Origin: Rhodoferax sp.
GTDB lineage: Bacteria; Pseudomonadota; Gammaproteobacteria; Burkholderiales; Burkholderiaceae_C
Direction: 5' to 3'
Assembly (NCBI GenBank): GCA_030683195.1
Contig: JAUXQA010000009.1
Location: forward strand, 1 to 15,260
DNA: 15,260 bases
Positions within the stretch are counted from its first letter, which is position 1. Every line of letters begins with the position of its first letter. A program made the translations under genes and the position numbers. The notes under the pieces are model-generated. The model had not been told where the DNA came from. It saw only the letters and a program-made list of their open reading frames with translations, and searched no databases. Below are positions 1 through 6,797 of this stretch, piece after piece.

Positions 1-132
1 TTACTGACTGCGCGGGGGCAGCGCACCGATATTGAGCGCGGTCAGTCGGTTGGCTGCGACGCTTATCTGGTGAAACCCTTCAGCCCGATTGAACTGCTCG
101 ATACCGTCGATCGGCTGGTGATGCGAGCATGA
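1..132 (+). CDS. Response regulator receiver domain, C-terminal fragment (5' end outside window)
   Basis: Frame 1 is open from the first base and ends at TGA 130-132, giving 43 residues that match the end of a CheY-like receiver domain. The fragment shows beta-4 with the conserved Thr (LLTAR, codon 7-9), then GCDAYLVKPF with the conserved Lys at 73-75 and the cis-Pro after it, then a final amphipathic helix. The phosphoacceptor Asp lies upstream of the window. The protein ends right after the receiver domain, so it is either a stand-alone receiver or one with its output domain at the N-terminus, as in the regulator at 3599-4237. Its stop overlaps the next start (ATGA, 129-132), which implies translational coupling with the binding protein and the kinase downstream. 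It is the most likely phosphorylation partner of that kinase (inference). Confidence 0.85.
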   Translation, partial: LLTARGQRTDIERGQSVGCDAYLVKPFSPIELLDTVDRLVMRA

Positions 133-1001
133 TTCAATACACCCTTCGCAGCGAAGCCCGCCGCTCCCTGCTCAAAGCGTTGGCGACATCAAGCGGACTT
201 TTGCTGACCGGACAGGCTTCTTTGAGCTGGGCACAAAATGCCTCAACCCGGTTCTGGCGACTGGGTGTTGTCCCCCAATTGACGCCTCTGGAAACTACCC
301 AGCGCTGGGCACCCGTGGTGCAGGAGATCAACCAGGCCGGTGTCCCCTGCGAACTGGCGGTCTTTCCGTCAATCGCGCTCTTCGAAACTGCTTTTTTAAG
401 AGGCGAAGTCGATTTTGGTTTCATGAACCCGTATCACATGGTCATGGCACGGCGCACCCACCGGTACGAGCCACTGCTGCGCGATCGGCGCCCTCTGGAA
501 GGCGTGCTGCTGGTGAAAGAAGACAGTCCGATTGATCGCCTGGAGCAACTGGGTGGGGCGCGAATCTCTTTTCCTTCTCCCAATGCGTTTGCTGCCAGTC
601 TCTACATTCGCTCGGTTCTGGAACGCCAATTCAAAGTGGCTTTTCAGGCCCATTACGCATCGACCCACCGCAACGCATTAAGACAAGTGCTCGCAGGCGA
701 CTCTGCTGCGGCCGGTGTCGTCAAAACAACGCTCGAGCAAGAGCACCTTGAGGTCAGGAACCAACTGCGGGTGATCTACACCACCCCGGCGCTGGCACCT
801 CATCCTCTGGCGGCTCACCCTCGAGTTCCTCTGGCGGTCAGAACTGCGCTGATTGAAACACTCGTCAACATGGCGCAAAAACCTGCTACCCAGCCCTTGA
901 TGGCGGGCATCCAGATGCCTAACCCCGTCAGGGCTGATTACATCGCCGAGTACGCCCCGCTTGAGCGTCTGGACATTGAAAAATTTATCGTGACCGAGTA
1001 G
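129..1001 (+). CDS. PhnD-like periplasmic substrate-binding protein in a two-component operon
   Basis: This 290-residue protein resembles the PhnD/SsuA/transferrin-type binding proteins (phosphate/phosphite/phosphonate family). The N-terminus has a signal peptide: Arg11-Arg12 in ARRSLLKAL followed by a hydrophobic run to about residue 35, with a likely cut near SWAQ. The RR-S-L-L-K pattern is compatible with Tat export but not decisive. The mature part starts with the first beta strand (FWRLGVVPQ, 42-50), then the lobe segment GEVDFGFMNPYHMVMA (92-107) and the family-typical segment HRNALRQVLAGDSAAAGVV (180-198). No ABC permease or ATPase gene is adjacent. It sits instead between a receiver protein (ATGA overlap) and a membrane kinase gene (6-base gap), so it probably presents a ligand to that kinase rather than serving transport. 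Precedent: the tetrathionate sensor TtrS carries a PhnD-like periplasmic domain. The ligand cannot be read from the sequence. Confidence 0.85.
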   Translation: MIQYTLRSEARRSLLKALATSSGLLLTGQASLSWAQNASTRFWRLGVVPQLTPLETTQRWAPVVQEINQAGVPCELAVFPSIALFETAFLRGEVDFGFMNPYHMVMARRTHRYEPLLRDRRPLEGVLLVKEDSPIDRLEQLGGARISFPSPNAFAASLYIRSVLERQFKVAFQAHYASTHRNALRQVLAGDSAAAGVVKTTLEQEHLEVRNQLRVIYTTPALAPHPLAAHPRVPLAVRTALIETLVNMAQKPATQPLMAGIQMPNPVRADYIAEYAPLERLDIEKFIVTE

Positions 1002-1007
1002 CGTCTC

Positions 1008-3602
1008 ATGAAACCATTTATCCGTATGCGGCTGTGGACCGGTAGCCACTTCCGCCTGAGCACTACGATTCTGGTGGGCGCCTCTGGATTGGTCACGGTA
1101 CTGGCCGGGATTTACATTGTTTTGGCCCATGAGCGGCTGGCACGCGAAACCATGCAATCGGTCCAAACCTGGTCCCAGTCCGTCGCCCAACTGGCCTCGA
1201 CCTCCAATGTCAGCGCCTTCATTTTGAATGACATTGCCTCAATTGAATCCAATTTGTTGCAGGTGGCGGGCCTGCCTGGCGTAGACAACATTGCGGTGTT
1301 CAGGGCCGATGGGCGGATTTTGACCCAGGCGTTCAAGACCGGCGAAGGCATCTCATCCAGGGTGAGCGGGTCTGAGCGCATGCCAGTGCCCCTTGGAGGT
1401 GTCAAAACCCTGCCAGGAGCCCTGAAGACCGGCTACTACGAATCCTGGGCGGGCATAGATGCCGGAGGCGCCTACCCCGGCGCCTGGGTACGTGTGCAGT
1501 ACAGCTTGAACCAGCGGAGTCAGGAACTGGATCGCTTGTGGCATGAGTCACTGCTGGCCACACTGGTGGCCATGGTTTTGGTGTTGCTCGGGCTGCACCT
1601 GATTATTTCCCGGGCGCTGCGCCCGATCCGGTTGCTCTCAGATTTCGCTGACAAAATGCCTTCTCAAATCGGCAGCCAAATCGATCTCCCCGAAGGCTGC
1701 GTCGAGGTCAATCAGCTCGGCATGGCACTCAATATGGCCAGTCGGGGCATTGCGGAACAGGTCGGCCGGGTGCGCGCCATTGTCAACACGGCCGCCGAAG
1801 CCATCATCGGTTTGGACATCCATGGCAAGATTTCCAGTGTCAATCCGGCGGCCAGCAGTTTTTTCGGGCGGCCCGACACGCTGCTGATCGGTCACTCCTT
1901 TGACGAATGCGTTCCCGGCCTGAGCACAGGCGCCCTCCAGGACATGTTTGGCAACACGCCCGGCTATGCCAGCAGGGTGAGCCGCATTGTCCGGCAGGAT
2001 TTTTTTGGTACACGTTCGGACGGCGCGCTCTTTCCGGTTGAGATCTCGCTCGGTCAGGTCCAGGAAATTGACTGCCTGCGCTACGTTTGTATCGTGCGCG
2101 ACATCACGGATGAGCGTGCAGCGCTGGAGTTCTCGGAGCTGTACGAGCGGGCGCTGGCCTGCAGCCACAACGCCGTTTTCATCACCAATGCCAAGTTGGC
2201 ACACCAACCCATCGTCTACATCAATGAGGCCTTCCAGAAGATGACGGGGCTGCTGCCCCACAACATTCTGGGCAAAAGCCTGGATATATTGCGCAGTGGC
2301 GAGCGGTTCGACCCCGGACTGGAGGAGTTGGTCCTGGCCGTGCAGGAGCAGCGCAATGCCAACACTACGCTGACGCGCAAACTGGCCGACGGCACACCGC
2401 TCATCGCCGAGGTCTCACTCTCACCCGTTCGCTCAGACAAAGGCATCGTCACCAACTTTGTAGGGATCGTGTCCGAGGTCACGGCCCGTGTGCAGGCTGA
2501 AGAAGCCATCGCCGAGCGGCGCACCCAGATGAATGCCATTTTCAGCCTGAGCCCGGACGGATTTGTGCTGTTTGACGCCCAGGACCGGATTGTCTTTGCC
2601 AACCCCGCTTTCGAGCGCATGACTGGCCTGCAGTGGATGAACGATCAGCCCATGAGACTGACGGAGTTTGAACAGGCCATGAACGAGCTCTGCAACCCGG
2701 AACATGCCTTCCCCGGCATGCAGGATCACAGCGGGGACGAGCAATGGAAAGCCCAGCTTCACCTCGCCAGACCCCAGCACCGGGTGGTCCAGGCGCAATC
2801 ACGACGCAATATCGACGGGCGAAGCGAGACCATTTTGTATTTTCGGGATGTCACCCATGAAGACACGGTGGACCGCATGAAGAGTGAGTTTCTGGCGGCC
2901 GCCGCGCATGAATTGCGAACACCGATGGTCAGCATTTTTGGCTTCACTGAGCTCTTGCTCAAGCGCAAGTTCTCGGATGAACGCCGCTCCGACATGCTCG
3001 AAACCATTCACCGCCAGTCGGGCCTGCTGGTGAAGATGATCAACGAATTGCTCGACCTGGCACGCATTGAATCACGCCGGGGTCTGGACCTGCAAATCAA
3101 CGCCCATCCGCTGCCCGAGCTGGTGAGCAACAGCGTCAAGGGGCTCATGCTGCGGGACACCGACCGCCAAGTCATGATCTCGCCGGTGCCCGAGGCCATG
3201 GTGCTGATTGACCCCGAAAAAATGCAGTTGGCCATGAACAATCTATTAACCAACGCCTTCAAGTATTCCCCGCACGGCGGCTTGGTGTCCTTGGCCGCAC
3301 GGCTTGAGTCACAAGGCGCGGAGCATTTCGCTGTCATCGAAATCCAGGACCAGGGCATCGGCATGAAACCGGACCAGCTGGCTCGGGCCTTTGAGCGTTT
3401 CTACCGGGCCGACGCTTCGGGCAACATCCCCGGTACCGGCTTGGGTTTGAGCATGGTCAAAGAAGTGGCCGAGCTGCACAAAGGCAAGATTGAGTTGGTC
3501 AGCAGCCTGGGTCAGGGCACCACGGCGAGCTTGTGGATTCCGCTATCCAGGGAGGACACCCTGTTGCCGCGCCCTGAAGGCCTTCAATCGTCCGAGGGTT
3601 AG
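1008..3602 (+). CDS. Membrane-bound sensor histidine kinase, HAMP-PAS-PAS-PAS-HisKA-HATPase
   Basis: This 864-residue sensor kinase sits in the inner membrane. Domain order: TM1 about 18-40; periplasmic segment about 42-180; TM2 about 182-200; HAMP about 201-253; PAS1 about 254-372; PAS2 about 378-496; PAS3 about 505-618; HisKA with the phospho-His at 634 in AAAHELRTP; HATPase_c with N749 of the N box (NNLLTNAFKYS) and the DQGIGM and GTGLGLS boxes near the C-terminus. The periplasmic part is Cache/CHASE-like in its helical start but I cannot assign it firmly. PAS2 resembles LOV-type PAS domains (NEAFQKMTG, GKSLDIL) but has Leu425 where the photoactive Cys would be. The protein has no receiver or output domain of its own, so it needs a separate regulator, most simply the one ending at 132. 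The gene begins 6 bases after the binding-protein gene, so the two probably share a transcript. Its stop overlaps that of the converging gene. Confidence 0.93.
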   Translation: MKPFIRMRLWTGSHFRLSTTILVGASGLVTVLAGIYIVLAHERLARETMQSVQTWSQSVAQLASTSNVSAFILNDIASIESNLLQVAGLPGVDNIAVFRADGRILTQAFKTGEGISSRVSGSERMPVPLGGVKTLPGALKTGYYESWAGIDAGGAYPGAWVRVQYSLNQRSQELDRLWHESLLATLVAMVLVLLGLHLIISRALRPIRLLSDFADKMPSQIGSQIDLPEGCVEVNQLGMALNMASRGIAEQVGRVRAIVNTAAEAIIGLDIHGKISSVNPAASSFFGRPDTLLIGHSFDECVPGLSTGALQDMFGNTPGYASRVSRIVRQDFFGTRSDGALFPVEISLGQVQEIDCLRYVCIVRDITDERAALEFSELYERALACSHNAVFITNAKLAHQPIVYINEAFQKMTGLLPHNILGKSLDILRSGERFDPGLEELVLAVQEQRNANTTLTRKLADGTPLIAEVSLSPVRSDKGIVTNFVGIVSEVTARVQAEEAIAERRTQMNAIFSLSPDGFVLFDAQDRIVFANPAFERMTGLQWMNDQPMRLTEFEQAMNELCNPEHAFPGMQDHSGDEQWKAQLHLARPQHRVVQAQSRRNIDGRSETILYFRDVTHEDTVDRMKSEFLAAAAHELRTPMVSIFGFTELLLKRKFSDERRSDMLETIHRQSGLLVKMINELLDLARIESRRGLDLQINAHPLPELVSNSVKGLMLRDTDRQVMISPVPEAMVLIDPEKMQLAMNNLLTNAFKYSPHGGLVSLAARLESQGAEHFAVIEIQDQGIGMKPDQLARAFERFYRADASGNIPGTGLGLSMVKEVAELHKGKIELVSSLGQGTTASLWIPLSREDTLLPRPEGLQSSEG

Positions 3603-4237
3603 GCGAAGTTTTTGGCCGGCTTGCTATGCGGTGACTTCTGCAGACGCACCATGTCCTCAAGGCGGGCGTAGTCAATCGGTTTTTGAAAGAAGGCCACGCC
3701 TTGCGGTAAACCGCCGCGCGCCTTGATATCGTCAGGGTCCAGAGCGGAGACCACCACAATCGCCAGCGTTTCAAAGCCGGAGCCCGGTTTTTTGAGCGAT
3801 CGCAGCATCTGGAAACCGTCCATCCCCGGCATGTTGAGGTCGGTCACCACCATATCGGGGTGCAGCTGCCCGATGGCCAGCAGCCCGTCAAAGCCATTGC
3901 TGGCCTGCGTGAGTTGCACCGGAAACGTCCAGCCTTCCACGACCATCGCAAACAAACGAAGCAAGTCCGGGTCGTCTTCCACCACCAGCAGCTTGACCGG
4001 CGCTGGCAGCAAGCCGTTCTTCTGACTGGTGGACTGCACGGGTGAGAGCATCTGGGTGCGTTCGGCCATCAACTTCTCAACCGAGGCCCGGGCAATCCGG
4101 CGATGACCACCCGCCGTGCGCCAAGCCGGCAAAACACCGGATTCGACCCACAATTGAATGGTTCGTACAGCCACCCCCAAGGTTTCCCCGGCTTCCCGCG
4201 TCGTCATCAGGTCGTTGTTGGTAGCGATTTTTCGCAT
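3599..4237 (-). CDS. Response regulator with N-terminal excisionase/MerR-like HTH and C-terminal receiver domain
   Basis: This 212-residue regulator has reversed domain order. Residues about 8-58 form an excisionase/MerR-type HTH (TTREAGETLGVAVRTIQLWV, then the wing signature TAGGHRRI). A linker of about 20 residues follows, then a receiver domain from about 81 to 200 with the acidic cluster E87-D88-D89, phosphoacceptor D133 in VVTDLNMPGMDG, S164, and K186 in KPID. All receiver catalytic residues are present, so phosphorylation by the upstream kinase is expected. The start at 4237 is chosen because a GAGGA lies 11 bases upstream inside the kinase gene; the later Met11 has no ribosome site. 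It is separated from the kinase stop by 6 bases, so the two form an operon. DNA targets are unknown. Most response regulators have receiver first and output last; here the reverse applies. Confidence 0.92.
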   Translation of the reverse strand: MRKIATNNDLMTTREAGETLGVAVRTIQLWVESGVLPAWRTAGGHRRIARASVEKLMAERTQMLSPVQSTSQKNGLLPAPVKLLVVEDDPDLLRLFAMVVEGWTFPVQLTQASNGFDGLLAIGQLHPDMVVTDLNMPGMDGFQMLRSLKKPGSGFETLAIVVVSALDPDDIKARGGLPQGVAFFQKPIDYARLEDMVRLQKSPHSKPAKNFA

Positions 4238-4243
4238 GTGATT

Positions 4244-5410
4244 TCAATCCTCGTTCGGCATAAAGGGGCGCGACAGCAAAAAGTCGGACGCCAAGGGAAA
4301 CCACAATGTCACTGAGGTGCCCTGCCCCAGCTCACTCTGCACCTGCACCCAGCCATCCTGCAGCTCCGTGATTTCCTTGACCAGGCTCATGCCCAGGCCA
4401 GTACCCGGAATCTTGCCCGACGGGTCAACCCGGAAAAATCGCTCAAACACCCTCGCCACGTGTTCAGGCGACATGCCGATACCCTGATCGGTAACGCGCA
4501 CGCCTACCTCACGCTCGCCATCTTCATCACGCACCAGCGTGTCCAGCACAATCGCGCCCCCCTGCGGGGAGTACTTAAAGGCATTGACCAGCACATTTAG
4601 CAGGGCCTGAATGGTCTTGTCCGGGTCCACCATGATTCGCAACTGGCCATGGCTCAGGCTGGTGGTCACCTGGCGCTTGTCGCCCTTGACCAACAAGCCC
4701 CGGATAGCGTTCTTGACGATGTTTTCCACACTGCACTGCTGTCGGTGGAAATCTTTGCCCTGGCGGGACTCGATTCGGGACAAATCCAGCAGTTCGTTGA
4801 TCAGATTGACCAACAGCCGGGACTGCCGGTGAATGGTCTGTAATAACTCCCGTTGTCGTTCCGGCGCCATGACCCGGGCGATCAGTAATTCGGTGAAACC
4901 GAAAATACTGGCCAAGGGCGTACGCAACTCATGCGCGGCGGTCGCGAGGAATTCGCTCTTCATGCGATCCACTTCAAACTCCACCGTGGTATCCCGAAAA
5001 TAGAACACCAGCCCCCCGCGGGCGGTGACACTTGCGCTGATCTGAATAACGGTAGGCCGGGGCAACACAAACTTGATGACTGAAAAGAGGCGCTGCGTGA
5101 GCTCCACATCGCTCAGCGCCAGTTGATCAAGCATGGCCGTCATGGGCAGACGCACCGTTTCCTGGGGGTCGAGCATGCTGCACAGCTGAGCTTCAAAACT
5201 GCTAAGTGTCAGTTGGTGATGCCAACTGTCATCAATCAGAAACATGCGCTTGAGCGACCGGTTGATGTAGAGAACCGCACCATGGGCATCGGCATACACC
5301 ACACCACTCTCGTTGAGATCTACGATGTCCAGCAACTGCTCATGACCAATGCGCTGCAGCGACAAAGCTGTGTCAGCCGCCTGGCCATGTGGCGATCGGG
5401 TCGCGCTCAT
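4244..5410 (-). CDS. Soluble PAS sensor histidine kinase (HisKA-HATPase)
   Basis: This is a 388-residue cytoplasmic histidine kinase with no membrane segment. An N-terminal PAS domain covers about residues 22-145 (LDIVDLNESGVVYADAHGAVLYINRS). HisKA has the phospho-His at 160 in ATAAHELRTP. HATPase_c has N276 (LVNAFKYS), DQGIGM from about 308 and GTGLGMS near 336. I chose ATG 5410 because AAAGGAG ends 4 bases upstream. An in-frame GTG at 5452 would add 14 unlikely residues and lacks such a site. The gene is first in a two-gene operon with the HTH-receiver regulator, its probable partner. The catalytic core closely resembles that of the membrane kinase ending at 3602: 53 of 72 residues match by hand alignment around the phospho-His. 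The signal sensed by the PAS domain is unknown. Confidence 0.92.
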   Translation of the reverse strand: MSATRSPHGQAADTALSLQRIGHEQLLDIVDLNESGVVYADAHGAVLYINRSLKRMFLIDDSWHHQLTLSSFEAQLCSMLDPQETVRLPMTAMLDQLALSDVELTQRLFSVIKFVLPRPTVIQISASVTARGGLVFYFRDTTVEFEVDRMKSEFLATAAHELRTPLASIFGFTELLIARVMAPERQRELLQTIHRQSRLLVNLINELLDLSRIESRQGKDFHRQQCSVENIVKNAIRGLLVKGDKRQVTTSLSHGQLRIMVDPDKTIQALLNVLVNAFKYSPQGGAIVLDTLVRDEDGEREVGVRVTDQGIGMSPEHVARVFERFFRVDPSGKIPGTGLGMSLVKEITELQDGWVQVQSELGQGTSVTLWFPLASDFLLSRPFMPNED

Positions 5411-5414
5411 AAAA

Positions 5415-5420
5415 CTCCTT
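5415..5420 (-). promoter_or_regulatory. Ribosome binding site deciding the kinase start
   Basis: AAGGAG on the - strand lies 4 bases upstream of ATG 5410. It is the strongest Shine-Dalgarno sequence near this gene and favours 5410 over the in-frame GTG at 5452. Confidence 0.75.
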
Positions 5421-5434
5421 TGCAATACACCTAG

Positions 5435-5463
5435 TTTACAGGGGTCCAGCACGGAATTTACAA
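5435..5463 (-). promoter_or_regulatory. Possible sigma70-type promoter of the soluble kinase operon
   Basis: On the - strand, TTGTAA (5458-5463) and TGTAAA (5435-5440) are separated by 17 bases and lie just upstream of the ribosome site. Each matches 4 of 6 consensus bases, so this is a weak candidate found by eye. The rest of the 216-base gap (5411-5626) is AT-richer than its surroundings and holds the repeat at 5571-5614; no other clear signal was seen. Confidence 0.3.
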
Positions 5464-5570
5464 ATTTTCACCTTTGAGCATATTTATCGTTTTTTACCAC
5501 TTAACCGAATTGATCAGTCTTCGACCTCCCGCCGTACCGAAGTTCCGGCGTCAAAACGATTCAAAAATAA

Positions 5571-5614
5571 GCTATTGATTAAGTAGCTACCAGTGCAATG
5601 AATACGCCGGCCAG
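5571..5614 (+). repeat. Degenerate dispersed repeat, intergenic copy
   Basis: A 44-base segment aligns without gaps to 8639-8682, inside hrpA, with 31 of 44 identical bases by hand count. The best conserved parts are GCTAT at the start and GCCGG near the end. Homology may extend a little further into AT-rich flanks on both sides. It lies just past the stop of the dehydrogenase gene. It resembles short interspersed repeats that I recall as common in Comamonadaceae genomes, often containing GCTATT and TAGCTGC-like cores; that family link is from memory and not checked. Confidence 0.55.
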
Positions 5615-5626
5615 CGTACAAAATTA

Positions 5627-6727
5627 TCAATTTTTCCCGGCAGCTAGCAGCAACTCTGCAATGGCCATACCCACTTCGGTCGTATTTGCCGTGCCACCCA
5701 TGTCAGGCGTGCGCGGACCGTCCTTCAGCACCTGCTCAATGGCCAGAACCATGGCAGCGTGCGCCTCGGGGAAGCCCAAAAAGTCCAGCATCAGGGCACC
5801 TGACCAGATCATGGCAATCGGGTTGGCGATGTTCTTGCCGTAAATGTCGGGCGCCGAGCCATGGACCGGTTCGAACAGCGACGGCGAGGTTCGCGCTGGA
5901 TTCAGGTTGGCCGAGGGCGCAATGCCAATAGTGCCGGTGGTGGCTGGCCCGAGGTCGGAAAGGATGTCGCCAAACAGGTTGGTGGCGGCCACCACGTCAA
6001 ACCGGCCCGGCTGCAGCACAAAGCGGGCCGTGAGAATGTCGATGTGCTGCTTGTCCAAGGTGATCTCTGGGTAGTTTTTGGCCATCTCATCAGCGCGACC
6101 ATCCCACCAGGGCATGCTGATGGCAATGCCGTTCGACTTGGTAGCCAGCGTCACATGTTTGCGCGGTCGGCTCTGGGCCAGTTCAAACGCATATTTAAGT
6201 AGCCGGTCGCTGCCTTTGCGGGAAAAGACCGACTCCTGGATGACCACCTCGCGGTCCGTCCCCTCAAACATGATGCCGCCCAACGAGGTGTACTCGCCTT
6301 CAGTGTTCTCGCGCACGACGATGTAGTCAATGTCGCCAGGCTTGCGTCCCGCCAGGGGGCTCGGCACGCCCTCAAACAGCCGCACTGGCCGCATATTGAC
6401 AAATTGATCGAACTCGCGACGGAACTTCAGCAGCGAGCCCCAGAGCGATATATGGTCCGGCACCGTGGCGGGCCAGCCCACCGCACCAAAGTAAATGGCG
6501 TCAAAGTCCTGAAGTTGTGCCTTCCAGTCGTTGGGCATCATCTGGCCGTGGGCCAGGTAGTAGTCGCAGCTGGCCCATTCAAAGAATGTAAATTCAAGGG
6601 GGATGCCAAAACGCTTGGCGACCGCCTCAAGCGAGCGGATGCCTTCCGGCAACACTTCTTTTCCGATGCCGTCGCCCGCGAGGGCTGCAATGCGGAGGGA
6701 TTTTTGGGGGGGTGTTGGATGTGTCAT
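5627..6727 (-). CDS. dmlA: Tartrate dehydrogenase / D-malate dehydrogenase (decarboxylating)
   Basis: This 366-residue enzyme belongs to the NAD-dependent beta-decarboxylating dehydrogenases, in the tartrate/D-malate branch (TtuC/DmlA). It oxidises D-malate or tartrate in the cytoplasm, D-malate giving pyruvate and CO2. Visible motifs: GDGIG (18-22); substrate arginines R103 and R113 in FRREFDQFVNMRP and R139 in VRENTEGEY; catalytic Y146 and K197 (ATKSNG); metal-binding D230, D254 and D258 (NLFGDILSD); and nucleotide-binding EPVHGSAPDIYGKNIANP (286-303). The Trp-rich start (GAVGWPATVPDHISLWG) is typical of this branch and not of LeuB. A LysR regulator gene is divergent, as in the E. coli dmlR-dmlA pair. 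The start at 6727 lacks a clear ribosome site. Which substrate is preferred in vivo cannot be decided from sequence. Confidence 0.9.
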   Translation of the reverse strand: MTHPTPPQKSLRIAALAGDGIGKEVLPEGIRSLEAVAKRFGIPLEFTFFEWASCDYYLAHGQMMPNDWKAQLQDFDAIYFGAVGWPATVPDHISLWGSLLKFRREFDQFVNMRPVRLFEGVPSPLAGRKPGDIDYIVVRENTEGEYTSLGGIMFEGTDREVVIQESVFSRKGSDRLLKYAFELAQSRPRKHVTLATKSNGIAISMPWWDGRADEMAKNYPEITLDKQHIDILTARFVLQPGRFDVVAATNLFGDILSDLGPATTGTIGIAPSANLNPARTSPSLFEPVHGSAPDIYGKNIANPIAMIWSGALMLDFLGFPEAHAAMVLAIEQVLKDGPRTPDMGGTANTTEVGMAIAELLLAAGKN

Positions 6728-6736
6728 GGGTACGCA

Positions 6737-6763
6737 TGTTATCTATTGCCAAACCAGATAACA
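6737..6763. promoter_or_regulatory. Probable LysR-type operator in the dmlA/lysR divergent region
   Basis: A perfect inverted repeat, TGTTATCT-N11-AGATAACA, lies in the 70-base gap between the two divergent starts. It contains the exact T-N11-A core expected of LysR-family recognition sites. Its inner edge is 10 bases upstream of the dehydrogenase ATG and 34 bases upstream of the regulator ATG, so it could serve autoregulation and control of dmlA. Confidence 0.7.
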
Positions 6764-6797
6764 ATGGGCCCATTCATAAATACATAATGCGCGGATC

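Noticed and set aside
678..1190. 170-codon frame on the - strand opposite the binding-protein and kinase genes
   Set aside because: It spans the junction of two well supported genes and has no family likeness or ribosome site.
5411..5452. Longer start (GTG 5452) for the soluble kinase
   Set aside because: The AAAGGAG site just before ATG 5410 and the lack of PAS-like sequence in the extra 14 residues favour the shorter form.
5627..6727. 3-isopropylmalate or isocitrate dehydrogenase as identity of this gene
   Set aside because: The N-terminal Trp-rich segment, overall sequence style and divergent LysR gene fit the tartrate/D-malate branch, and no leucine synthesis genes are nearby.
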